From Cryobacterium arcticum (GTDB lineage: Bacteria; Actinomycetota; Actinomycetes; Actinomycetales; Microbacteriaceae), in the NCBI RefSeq assembly GCF_001679725.1, contig NZ_CP016282.1, positions 4,030,001 through 4,094,000 of the forward strand: a stretch of DNA of 64,000 nucleotides. Reading direction: 5' to 3'. Under the pieces are notes generated by a model. The model saw only the letters and a list, made by a program, of their open reading frames with translations, made no database searches and had not been told where the DNA came from. Shown here piece by piece: positions 32,826 to 40,717 of the stretch. The position numbers and the translations under genes are program-made. Each line of letters opens with the position of its first letter. The stretch's first letter is position 1.

Positions 32826-33146
32826 TCACGTGGTCGCCGGAGGCAGGTCTGGCGGTTCGGGCAGGATGCGCAAGCCCGCAGGCGTGTTGGCCACCTGCAC
32901 GAGTTCGTCGATCCAGGCCCGGTTGAGGCTGGGCTCGCGCTTGCCGGAGAACTCGAAGTCGAGCGGCACCGCCGGGTTCAGCCAGATCGAGCTGTGCCCG
33001 CTGCCGGAATCCTTCGACTTCTCCCAGGAGAACGCGAAGCTCTCCCCGCGGCGCAGCTTGGCCACGATCACGACCTTGAGGTGAGCCAATGTGCGGTCGT
33101 CGATGTCCACCGAGATCGCCGGCGACCCGTAGATGAACTTACCCAT
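32826..33146 (-). CDS. DUF7882-type small protein
   Basis: 106 residues starting MGKFIYGSPAISVDIDDRTL. The string HLKVVIVAKLRRGESFAFSW and the ending LRILPEPP are familiar from a small protein found in many Microbacteriaceae. Databases have sometimes labelled it as part of a DNA ligase, without catalytic motifs. ATG 33146 has TGAGGA 6 nt before it; a GTG 12 nt further up lies on that site. It follows another small minus-strand gene after 18 nt. Function unknown. Confidence 0.75.
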   Translation of the reverse strand: MGKFIYGSPAISVDIDDRTLAHLKVVIVAKLRRGESFAFSWEKSKDSGSGHSSIWLNPAVPLDFEFSGKREPSLNRAWIDELVQVANTPAGLRILPEPPDLPPATT

Positions 33147-33164
33147 CGGAATCCTCACTCGTGC

Positions 33165-33548
33165 TCACTGGTCGTACCGGCCGCGGTCCTCGCCCTGGTC
33201 AATCTCCTCGACGGCCCGGTTGAAATCCTTGGCGCGTATCTCGGCCTCGGCCTCCCCCTCAGCCGACGGCTCCTCGACCGCCAGCACCCGGCTGGCCGGG
33301 AAGACCGGCAACGGAAACAGCTCGAGTTCCCCCGCGAGGGACTCTTCCGCCACATCCGCCACATCGAGCTCGGTTGCGGGTCCGAGCACCAGCGTGTGTG
33401 TCCGGGTGGTGCCGTCCGGCTCCTGCACCAGGATGTTGACGGCCACGCTTGCATCGCCACTGGAGTGCTCCGTGACATAGTCCAGCAACGCCTGGGCCAC
33501 ATCGTCACCGGTGAGGATGGAACCGCCCGCATAGCTGATGCGCTTCAT
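33165..33548 (-). CDS. Small hypothetical protein
   Basis: 127 residues from ATG 33548. The N-terminus reads MKRISYAGGSILTGDDVAQA and the C-terminus is acidic (IRAKDFNRAVEEIDQGEDRG). No signal peptide or membrane segment. It is similar in layout to small actinobacterial proteins encoded near DUF7882 genes, and the two lie 18 nt apart on the same strand. TATCGT on the minus strand lies 7 nt before the ATG, suggesting a leaderless mRNA. Function unknown. Confidence 0.68.
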   Translation of the reverse strand: MKRISYAGGSILTGDDVAQALLDYVTEHSSGDASVAVNILVQEPDGTTRTHTLVLGPATELDVADVAEESLAGELELFPLPVFPASRVLAVEEPSAEGEAEAEIRAKDFNRAVEEIDQGEDRGRYDQ

Positions 33549-33594
33549 GGCACTGACGATAGCCGCGCGAGGGCGTCTTGGGAATGACCCGCGG

Positions 33595-34515
33595 TCAGGA
33601 GGCCGATTCGACGGCGAGGGCACGCTCCGCGGCCGACCCCTCGGGCAACACGAGGTCGAAGTGAGCCTCACCCACGCGAACGGTGACCACCACGGCAGCC
33701 AGGTATTTCGGATGCGGCGCTACGGTGACCCGGTCGATCGCACCGAGTGGAATGGTGCTGTGGGAACGGGACAGGTCGGGTGCGTTTCCGCGCACCAGCC
33801 AGGCCTTTCGTCCGAGGATGTGCAACTCGCCCTCGGTGCGGCAGAGCACGGCACCGTGCAGGGTCATCGGGTAGAGGGCGTGCACGGCCCGGGTGAGTAC
33901 GCCGCCGCGCGGGATGAGCGCTGCACGCCCGTGGGCGGCCAGCAGGCTCGCACCGAAGTGGTGGCGCACCAGGTCGAAGTATGAGGTGACCAGGCCCACG
34001 TCCTGCTTGCCGAGGTCGAGCAGGTCGAGCGCCGGCGGCGCGACCGTTGCGGGCAGGGTCGCAGCCGCGGCGGCTCTCGGGGCCGCGCGGGTCAGCTCGC
34101 CCAGCACGTCGATGAGCCGGGTGATCACCTCCTGGGACGACCCGTTGTAGGGCACGGCGAGCGTGTCGCCCGTGCGCGTGAGGATGCTCAGCCGGCCGTC
34201 GACGAGGTCGACGGTGTCGGTGATCGCCACGATGTCGGCGTAGCCCAGGGAGCGTTCGGTGAAGCTGCTGCCCGTGCGGCTGAGCACGGTGAACGCGGCC
34301 GGGGCCACGATGATGAGGTGGTCGTAGAGGTCCATCGTGGGCAGCGCGTCGCGGCGGCTGATGTTGCGGGGCACCTTGAGCACGAGTCGACTGGCGGCGA
34401 AGTCGACCGGGTAATCCCGGTAGAGGCCCGGCACCTCGGCAACGTTCCGCACCTGGTCCACCCAGGGGCCGAACGCGTCGAACTCCGCCGATCGGGTCAT
34501 ATCCGTCGCACTCAC
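33595..34515 (-). CDS. Hypothetical protein, 306 aa
   Basis: No family recognised and no signal peptide. GTG 34515 has AGAAGG six bases upstream; ATG 34500 is an alternative without one. The protein reads as a cytosolic or membrane-peripheral beta-rich protein: YRDYPVDFAASRLVLKVPRN, SLGYADIVAITDTVDLVDGR, LTRTGDTLAVPYNGSSQEVI and a second half ending in SRSHSTIPLGAIDRVTVAPH. The two halves may both be PH-like beta sandwiches, a guess from the strand pattern only. Its promoter side faces the DnaA-box cluster. Confidence 0.65.
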   Translation of the reverse strand: MSATDMTRSAEFDAFGPWVDQVRNVAEVPGLYRDYPVDFAASRLVLKVPRNISRRDALPTMDLYDHLIIVAPAAFTVLSRTGSSFTERSLGYADIVAITDTVDLVDGRLSILTRTGDTLAVPYNGSSQEVITRLIDVLGELTRAAPRAAAAATLPATVAPPALDLLDLGKQDVGLVTSYFDLVRHHFGASLLAAHGRAALIPRGGVLTRAVHALYPMTLHGAVLCRTEGELHILGRKAWLVRGNAPDLSRSHSTIPLGAIDRVTVAPHPKYLAAVVVTVRVGEAHFDLVLPEGSAAERALAVESAS

Positions 34516-34731
34516 TGGCTGCCTTCTGCGAGCCCGCTCCGGTGCGCGCCCGCCCACGGCCGCTGTGCCGCTGATGCTCAGAGTAGACCGTGCGAGCGGC
34601 GCGACCGGACCGGCTGTAATGGCGATGCATCCGCCGCGGAGTGCCGACGTAGCCATCTTCGACACTGTTAGCACGATCGGGGGCACTCGCGGCTGCGCCG
34701 CGCCGGGCGCGTTGCAGCCGAGTGCACAGGG

Positions 34732-34842
34732 CTATCCCCAGGTTATCCACACGACATTCCACAGCCTGTGAGTAGTCAGGGAGCGGGTTTCCACACCCTG
34801 TGCACAGGCTTATCCACAGGTGCGAACACGAATGCACATTCG
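34732..34842. other. DnaA-box cluster and dyad in a 393-nt gap
   Basis: Two perfect DnaA boxes TTATCCACA (34743-34751, 34810-34818) and two near matches, CTATCCCCA (34732-34740) and TTTCCACAC (34788-34796), all face the same way within 87 nt. A perfect dyad CGAATG-CA-CATTCG follows at 34829-34842. No dnaA or dnaN gene is nearby, so this is probably a DnaA-titration or regulatory site rather than oriC. The rest of 34516-34908 holds nothing recognised. Confidence 0.6.
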
Positions 34843-34895
34843 AAACTTCGCTCGCTTGCGTCCGGTGCGGCCTAGAGCCTCGAAGGGATGCGGGC

Positions 34896-34901
34896 TACAC
34901 T
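34896..34901 (+). promoter_or_regulatory. -10 box of a leaderless SRPBCC gene
   Basis: TACACT lies 7 nt before ATG 34909. The same box precedes the paralogue at 35446-35451, which supports both. Confidence 0.5.
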
Positions 34902-34908
34902 CCCCCGC

Positions 34909-35400
34909 ATGCAGACCCAACATTATGAAATCACGGTGCACGCACCGGCCGAGGTGGTGTGGGAAACGATGCTGGACGATGCGACGTACCGCCTCTGGGC
35001 GGGCGCGTTCCAACCCGGCTCCTACTTCGAGGGATCCTGGCTGCAGGGCAGCGAGATCCTCTTCCTAGGTGACAACGACGACGGCACGGCGAGCGGCATG
35101 GTGGGGGTGATCGCCGAACACCGCCCGCACGAGTTCGTCTCGATCGAGTACCGCGGGCAGATCATGAACGGGATCGAGGACACCACGAGCGATGATGCGC
35201 GGGCCATCGCCGGCACACACGAGAATTACACCTTCACCGAGGCCGACGGGGTCACCACAGTTCTGGTGGACATCGACGTGGACGACCAGTACGCCGAGAT
35301 GTTTGCCGAGATGTGGCCCCGTGCCCTCATCGCACTCCGGGACCTCTCCGAGGCCGAAGCGCACACCCGCGGGCAGCATCCGGCCGACCAGGAAGACTGA
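34909..35400 (+). CDS. SRPBCC (START/AHSA1-like) domain protein, first of tandem pair
   Basis: 163 residues. A single helix-grip fold: YEITVHAPAEVVWETMLDDA, YRLWAGAFQPGSYFEGSW, then GMVGVIAEHRPHEFVSIEYR and a C-terminal helix MFAEMWPRALIALRDL. Such domains bind hydrophobic ligands in a cavity; a specific ligand is unknown. There is no ribosome site. TACACT 7 nt upstream predicts a leaderless mRNA. It shares length and most motifs with the next gene and arose by tandem duplication. Confidence 0.85.
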   Translation: MQTQHYEITVHAPAEVVWETMLDDATYRLWAGAFQPGSYFEGSWLQGSEILFLGDNDDGTASGMVGVIAEHRPHEFVSIEYRGQIMNGIEDTTSDDARAIAGTHENYTFTEADGVTTVLVDIDVDDQYAEMFAEMWPRALIALRDLSEAEAHTRGQHPADQED

Positions 35401-35445
35401 GGAAAGACTCGAGCCCTGGGCCTGGGGATAACCCGGCGCTGGGGA

Positions 35446-35451
35446 TACACT
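35446..35451 (+). promoter_or_regulatory. -10 box of the second leaderless SRPBCC gene
   Basis: TACACT lies 6 nt before GTG 35458, repeating the arrangement at the first paralogue. Confidence 0.5.
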
Positions 35452-35457
35452 CACGCC

Positions 35458-35964
35458 GTGCAGAGTCAGCAGTTCTCGATCCAGGTGCGCGCATCGGCCG
35501 CAGTGGTCTGGCAGACCATGTTCGACGACACGACCTACCGTCAGTGGACGAGCGTGTTCAACCCGGATTCCTACTTCGAGGGTGATTGGTTGCCCGGCAG
35601 CGAGATCCGGTTCCTGGGCAGTAACCCTGATGGCGCACACGGCGGCCTGACCGGGATGTTCGGTGTGATCACCGAGAACCGCCCCTATGAATTCGTCCTG
35701 ATCGAGTACCAAGGCCAGATCGTCAACGACATCGACGACACCACCAGCCGTGAGGCGCGACAGCTGATCGGAGCTCGGGAGTCCTATTCGCTCGACGAGG
35801 CCGATGGATTCACGACCGTCACCGTCGATGTGGACACGGCCGATACCTATGCGGAACTCTTCGGCGAGCTGTGGCCACAGGGACTGGCCAAGCTCAAGGA
35901 ATTGGCCGAGACCAGGGCTGCGGAGGCGGCGAGCGCGACAGGCGTCCAGTCGGATCAGGCGTGA
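35458..35964 (+). CDS. SRPBCC domain protein, second of tandem pair
   Basis: 168 residues from GTG 35458. It parallels the previous protein: FSIQVRASAAVVWQTMFDDT, YRQWTSVFNPDSYFEGDW, GMFGVITENRPYEFVLIEYQ and a helix FGELWPQGLAKLKEL. The two copies have clearly diverged, so the duplication is not recent. Each has its own TACACT box, so they may be expressed separately. Ligand unknown. Confidence 0.85.
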   Translation: MQSQQFSIQVRASAAVVWQTMFDDTTYRQWTSVFNPDSYFEGDWLPGSEIRFLGSNPDGAHGGLTGMFGVITENRPYEFVLIEYQGQIVNDIDDTTSREARQLIGARESYSLDEADGFTTVTVDVDTADTYAELFGELWPQGLAKLKELAETRAAEAASATGVQSDQA

Positions 35965-36116
35965 CCCGCCCTGGCCCCGGCAACCGCGCGGCGCTAGTCT
36001 TCCCTCATGCACACCGTGCGCACATCCCTCACGATTGACGTCTCCTGATCATCCACCGCCGCGAACGCATCCGCCTGTTCGCCCGCTCCACACCGTCGAC
36101 CGCGAACTGACCGACC

Positions 36117-38846
36117 ATGGCACTGCCGGTCCTCGCCACCAAACTGTTCGTTCCGACCGTGCGACCGCACGCCGTCTCCCGCCCGCGGCTCATCGAGAAG
36201 CTGCACGACGGGCGTCGCTTGGGCCGCAAGCTGACGCTGGTGTCGGCCCCGGCCGGGTTCGGCAAGACTTCGGTACTCAGCGAGTGGATAGCCGACGCCC
36301 GGCGGCGGGATCCCCTGCTGGGAGTCGCCTGGATCTCGCTCGACGAGGCCGACAACGACCCGGCCCGGTTCCTCGGTTACCTGGTCAGCGCCCTGCAGGC
36401 AGCCGACCCCGCGCTCGACCTGGGGGCCGCGGCGGGCCAGCCGGGGTCGGTCGACCAGACCCTCACGGCCCTCATCAATGCCCTCGCCGCGAGCGCTACC
36501 CCGATCATCCTGGTGCTCGACGATTTCCAGGCCATCGAGGCGCAACCGGTCCGTGAAGCCGTCGCGTTCCTGCTCGACCACCAGCCGCACACGCTGCACC
36601 TCGCCCTGGCCAGCCGGTCGGACCCGCTCCTCCCGGTGGCCCGGCTGCGCGCCGGCGGTCAGCTCACCGAGATGCGGGCAGCCGACCTGCGCTTCACCCC
36701 GGCCGAGGCGGCCGCTTTTCTCAACGAGATGATGGGGCTGAACCTGTCCGCCACGGATGTCGCGGTGCTCGACGCCCGCACGGAGGGATGGATCGCCGGG
36801 CTCCAGTTGGCCGCCCTGTCACTGCGGGAGCGCGACGACGTGTCGGGCTTCATCTCCGGCTTCGCCGGCAGCAACCGGTTCGTCCTCGACTATCTCGTGG
36901 AGGAGGTGCTGCAGCGCCAACCCGCGCCCGTGCGCGACTTCCTACTGCGGACCTCCATCCTGGACGGGCTGAACGGTGCGCTCTGCGACGCCGTCACCGG
37001 ACTCACCGGCGGCAGCGAGATGCTGGCCGCCCTTGAGCGGGACAACCTGTTCGTGTTTCCGCTGGATGACCAGCGGCAGTGGTACCGCTACCACCACCTG
37101 TTCGCCGATGTGCTCCGGGCCCGGCTGGCCGGCCAGGATCCCGGCCCGCAGATTCTGCACACCCACGCGAGCGAGTGGTACGAACGCAACGACCTCATCG
37201 AGGACGCCGTGACGCACGCGCTGGCCGCTGACGACGTCGAGCGGGCGGCCCGGCTGATCGAGCTCGCCGTTCCGGCCGTGCGGCTGAGCCGGCACGACGC
37301 CACCCTGCTGCGCTGGCTGGCGCTGTTGCCGGCGCCCATCATCCGTCGCCGGCCCGTGCTGGGCGTCTATCACGCGTGGTCCTCGCTCGTCGCCGGCGAT
37401 GTGGAGGCCGTTGAGCCCCGGCTGGCCGCCGCGGAAAGCGCCCTTGCCGCCAGCGACGAGTTGGGTGGGCCGGCGCACGACTCAGCGCCCAGCGAGGAGC
37501 TGCACACCCTGCCCGTGACGATTGCCGTGTACCGAGCCGCGGTGGCGCAGGCCCGCGGCGACCTCGACGGCATGAGAACCCACGCGCAACGGGCCTTGGA
37601 TCTCACCGAACCCGGCGACCATCTGGGCCGGGGTGCGGCGGCCGGGTTCCTCGGGCTCGCCGCGTGGGCCACCGGCGACCTCGACGCCGGGGTGCGGGCG
37701 TTCGGCGAGGTCCGAACCAGCCTGCGGCGGGCCGGCAACCTGGCGGATGCGCTCAGCACGACCATCCCCACCGCCGACATGCTCCTGGGCCAGGGCCGGC
37801 TGCGGGATGCCCAGCGGTTCTATGAGGAAGCGCTCGGGGAGGCGCTCCGGCTGAGCATCGCGGAGGGCGCTCCCCCGCAATCCACCGGCGACCTGGAGGT
37901 GGGGCTCAGCGAGATCCTGCGGGAGCAGAACGACCTGCCCTCCGCCCAGGCCCACCTGGCCGCGAGCGAGGCGCTGGGCGAACAGGCGCATTCGCACGAG
38001 AACCGGTACCGCTGGTTCGTGTCGATGGCACGCATCCGGCAGGCGGAGGGAGAACCCGAGGCCGCGCTCGAGCTGCTCGGCACGGCGGAGCAGCACTACC
38101 GACGCGGGTTCCTGCCGGAACTGCGCCCGATCGACGCGCAGGCGGCCCGAGTCTGGATCGGTCAGGGACGCCTGGGCGAGGCCGCGGCGTGGGCGACCGG
38201 GCGGGGCCTGTCGAGCACGGATGCCCCGGCCTACCTGCGCGAATTCGAGCACCTCACCCTGGCCCGGCTACTGATCGCCGAGCACCGGGCCGACCCCGGC
38301 ATCGGCCGGCTCCGCGAGGCGCTGCACCTGCTGGGCCGGCTGCTCGCGACCGCCGAAACCGGGCGCCGCTGGGGCAGCGTGACCGAGATCCAGCTGCTGC
38401 AGGCGCTCGCGCACGCGGCGAACGGCGACACCGCCCGGGCGCTCGAGCCCCTGGAGCGGGCCCTCCTCCGGGCGGAGCCGGAGGGGTACCGCCGGCTGTT
38501 CCTCGACGAGGGCGAACCGCTGGCGGCACTACTGCGGAACGCCTCCGCCGCGGGCATCGCTCCCGCGGCCGTCCAACGTCTGAGCGACGCCATCCCGCCG
38601 GGCGAGGGCGCGCTGCCGGCGGGTGGGAGCGCGGCGCCGGTGGGCGGGCTCGCCGAGCCGCTGAGCGAGCGCGAACGGCAGGTGCTGCGGCTGCTGGCCA
38701 GCGAACTGAGCGGCCCCGACATCGCCCGGGAGCTCTACATCTCGCTGAACACCCTGCGTACCCACACCCGGCACATCTTCGGCAAGCTCGAGGTGAACAG
38801 CCGCCCCGCTGCCGTGCGCCGGGCGGAGGCGCTGGGCCTGCTCTAG
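36117..38846 (+). CDS. Large LuxR/MalT-type (LAL/STAND) transcriptional regulator
   Basis: 909 residues. An N-terminal STAND ATPase has Walker A APAGFGKTS (residues 44-52), Walker B ILVLDDF near 130 and a winged segment around EGWIAGLQLAALSLRE. The middle (about 380-830) is helical TPR-like repeats as in MalT, the likely inducer platform. The C-terminus is a LuxR helix-turn-helix: LSERERQVLRLLASELSGPD, IARELYISLNTLRTHTRHIF. Such proteins are ATP- and inducer-dependent activators. It is followed by three small genes on the same strand that may be its targets. The inducer is unknown. Confidence 0.9.
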   Translation: MALPVLATKLFVPTVRPHAVSRPRLIEKLHDGRRLGRKLTLVSAPAGFGKTSVLSEWIADARRRDPLLGVAWISLDEADNDPARFLGYLVSALQAADPALDLGAAAGQPGSVDQTLTALINALAASATPIILVLDDFQAIEAQPVREAVAFLLDHQPHTLHLALASRSDPLLPVARLRAGGQLTEMRAADLRFTPAEAAAFLNEMMGLNLSATDVAVLDARTEGWIAGLQLAALSLRERDDVSGFISGFAGSNRFVLDYLVEEVLQRQPAPVRDFLLRTSILDGLNGALCDAVTGLTGGSEMLAALERDNLFVFPLDDQRQWYRYHHLFADVLRARLAGQDPGPQILHTHASEWYERNDLIEDAVTHALAADDVERAARLIELAVPAVRLSRHDATLLRWLALLPAPIIRRRPVLGVYHAWSSLVAGDVEAVEPRLAAAESALAASDELGGPAHDSAPSEELHTLPVTIAVYRAAVAQARGDLDGMRTHAQRALDLTEPGDHLGRGAAAGFLGLAAWATGDLDAGVRAFGEVRTSLRRAGNLADALSTTIPTADMLLGQGRLRDAQRFYEEALGEALRLSIAEGAPPQSTGDLEVGLSEILREQNDLPSAQAHLAASEALGEQAHSHENRYRWFVSMARIRQAEGEPEAALELLGTAEQHYRRGFLPELRPIDAQAARVWIGQGRLGEAAAWATGRGLSSTDAPAYLREFEHLTLARLLIAEHRADPGIGRLREALHLLGRLLATAETGRRWGSVTEIQLLQALAHAANGDTARALEPLERALLRAEPEGYRRLFLDEGEPLAALLRNASAAGIAPAAVQRLSDAIPPGEGALPAGGSAAPVGGLAEPLSERERQVLRLLASELSGPDIARELYISLNTLRTHTRHIFGKLEVNSRPAAVRRAEALGLL

Positions 38847-39029
38847 CGCGGGCATTCGCCCTGGCCTCGCGTAGCGATCCGCGCAGCCATCCGCACAGCA
38901 GCCATCCGCGCAATCACCACGTCGATCACCATGCCGGGTGATGCCGCGTCACCAGGTGTCTCCGTAGATTCCAGTCATCCTCAGGTTGCCGCCTGGGGAC
39001 GACCGAATCACCAATCAAGGAGAACCGCC

Positions 39030-39782
39030 ATGAGCGCCACCCGTTCCGCACCCACCTCTTCAGCCCCAGCCCGTGCCACCATCACCCCGTCCGGCCTCAC
39101 CCGCGCCGCCGGCGCATCCGCCGCCCTGGCCGGGATCTTCTACATCGTCATCCAATTCATCCATCCCCGTGACGTCATCGCCTCGATCACCACCCCGATG
39201 TGGCTGGTCGTGCACCTGCTCAGTCTGAGCATGGCCGTCCTCGCGCTCACCGGGCTGGCGGGCCTGTACCTCAGCCAGGTGCGCCGGCTCGGGGTACTCG
39301 GCCTGATCGGCTACCTCATGTTCAGTCTCTTCTTCATCCTGCAGTCGGCCTTCAACTTCGCCGAGGCGCTCATCGCGCCCCTGCTCACGGATGCCGCGCC
39401 CCAGTTCGCCACGGACTTCGTCGGCCTGTTCGGCCGATACGCCAGCACGACCGACCTCGGCCCGCTGGCCCTGGTGGTTCCCGTGGGCAGCGCCCTCTAT
39501 ATCGTCGGCGCCCTCGTGTTCGGAATCGCGCTCCTCCGCGCCCGGGTCCTGTCCCGCGGAGCGAGCATCCTGCTCATCGTCGCGGCCGTACTGACGCCCG
39601 TGGCCGGCCTGCTTCCGCACACCGTCGAACGGATGGCCGCGATTCCGATGGGTCTGGCGCTGATCTGGCTCGGCTACTCGCTGTGGTCGACCCAGCGCCG
39701 GGCGGCGCAGCAGCCCACCGATGGTGCCGAGGGCACTGCCGGCACCGAGCGAGGCATCCGTCGTGCCACCCAGACTCGCTGA
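39030..39782 (+). CDS. Six- to seven-helix membrane protein (DUF4386-like)
   Basis: 250 residues from ATG 39030 with AAGGAGA 6 nt upstream. After a polar N-terminus, hydrophobic segments include GASAALAGIFYIVIQFIHP, LLSLSMAVLALTGLAGLYL, LIGYLMFSLFFILQSAFNFA and SILLIVAAVLTPVAGLLP. The pattern is near DUF4386-like and other regulator-linked membrane proteins with no assigned function. It is first of three genes downstream of the LAL regulator and overlaps the next by 20 nt. Confidence 0.75.
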   Translation: MSATRSAPTSSAPARATITPSGLTRAAGASAALAGIFYIVIQFIHPRDVIASITTPMWLVVHLLSLSMAVLALTGLAGLYLSQVRRLGVLGLIGYLMFSLFFILQSAFNFAEALIAPLLTDAAPQFATDFVGLFGRYASTTDLGPLALVVPVGSALYIVGALVFGIALLRARVLSRGASILLIVAAVLTPVAGLLPHTVERMAAIPMGLALIWLGYSLWSTQRRAAQQPTDGAEGTAGTERGIRRATQTR

Positions 39783-39993
39783 CCCGCACCGCTTCGAGAT
39801 CCGCATCCAGGGACAGCTGGATGCGGGCTGGAGCGACTGGTTCGACGGCTTCGAGCTGACCGATTGCCGCGACGGAACCACCATCCTGACCGGTACGGTC
39901 ACCGACCAGGCCGCCCTGCACGGGATCCTGCGGCGCATCGGCGACGTGGGACTCACCCTCCTCTCGGTCAATCCGACGCCGACCCGGCCCTAG
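39763..39993 (+). CDS. Small hypothetical protein, 76 aa
   Basis: From GTG 39763 (GCGAGG upstream), overlapping the previous gene. It reads HRFEIRIQGQLDAGWSDWFD, then DGTTILTGTVTDQAALHGIL and ends in TPTRP. The pattern (beta strands, an acidic W-rich turn, DQAALHG helix) matches a small family often encoded beside DUF2306 or DUF4386 genes in actinobacteria. There it may be a small ligand-binding or accessory subunit; no function is established. Confidence 0.7.
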   Translation: MPPRLADPHRFEIRIQGQLDAGWSDWFDGFELTDCRDGTTILTGTVTDQAALHGILRRIGDVGLTLLSVNPTPTRP

Positions 39994-40005
39994 GAGCTGA
40001 CACAG

Positions 40006-40701
40006 ATGAACGACACACAGATCACCCAAACGCCCCCAAGCCAGCACTCGCGCTCCCGCTTTTCGTGGCTGGTGCCCGCCGGGCTGATTCTGCTCAGCCT
40101 CATCCCGGTGCTCGCCGGCGCCGCGCGACTCGGCGAACTGACCGGCGGAGCCGTGCCGACCGCGCACAACGCCCGGTTCCTCGACTCCCCGGTTCCGGTG
40201 CTGGCGCATATCGTCGGCGCCACGATCTTCAGCCTGATCGGAGCGTTCCAGTTCGTGCCGGCCCTGCGCCGCGGCCGCGCCGGCTGGCACCGGGTCGCGG
40301 GCCGCATCCTCCTGCTCCCGGCCGGGCTGCTCGCGGCCCTCTCCGGCATGTGGATGGCGGCGTTCTACCCGCACCCGCCCGGCGACGGCCTGGCCATGTC
40401 GCTGCTTCGCCTGTTCTTCGGGGCCGCGATGGTGGCCAGTCTCGCCCTGGGAATCCGCGCGATCTCGCGCCGCGACCTCGTCGGCCACGGCAGCTGGATG
40501 ACCCGGGCCTACGCGATCGGGGTGGCCGCCGGCACCCAGGCGCTCCTGCTCATCCCCGGAGCCATGCTGTTCGGGCCCACCGACGAGCCCTCCCGAACGG
40601 TGATCATGGGTCTCGCCTGGCTGCTGAATCTGGCGGTGGCCGAAGGGATCATCCATCGCCGCGCACGGCACTCCCCCCGGTGGCCCCGGCCGGTTCGGTG
40701 A
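40006..40701 (+). CDS. DUF2306-type membrane protein
   Basis: 231 residues with about six or seven helices: FSWLVPAGLILLSLIPVLAG, AHIVGATIFSLIGAFQFVPA, GWHRVAGRILLLPAGLLAAL and AYAIGVAAGTQALLLIP. FQF.P.LR......HR..G and the HGSWMTRAYA motif are typical of DUF2306 proteins. It starts 12 nt after the 76-aa gene and closes the cassette behind the LAL regulator. Function unknown. Confidence 0.85.
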   Translation: MNDTQITQTPPSQHSRSRFSWLVPAGLILLSLIPVLAGAARLGELTGGAVPTAHNARFLDSPVPVLAHIVGATIFSLIGAFQFVPALRRGRAGWHRVAGRILLLPAGLLAALSGMWMAAFYPHPPGDGLAMSLLRLFFGAAMVASLALGIRAISRRDLVGHGSWMTRAYAIGVAAGTQALLLIPGAMLFGPTDEPSRTVIMGLAWLLNLAVAEGIIHRRARHSPRWPRPVR

Positions 40702-40717
40702 CGGCAGTCCCGTTCCG

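Noticed and set aside
34732..34842. Chromosomal origin of replication (oriC)
   Set aside because: The DnaA boxes are few, and dnaA, dnaN, recF, gyrB, rpmH or parAB are not nearby. Kept only as a DnaA-box cluster.
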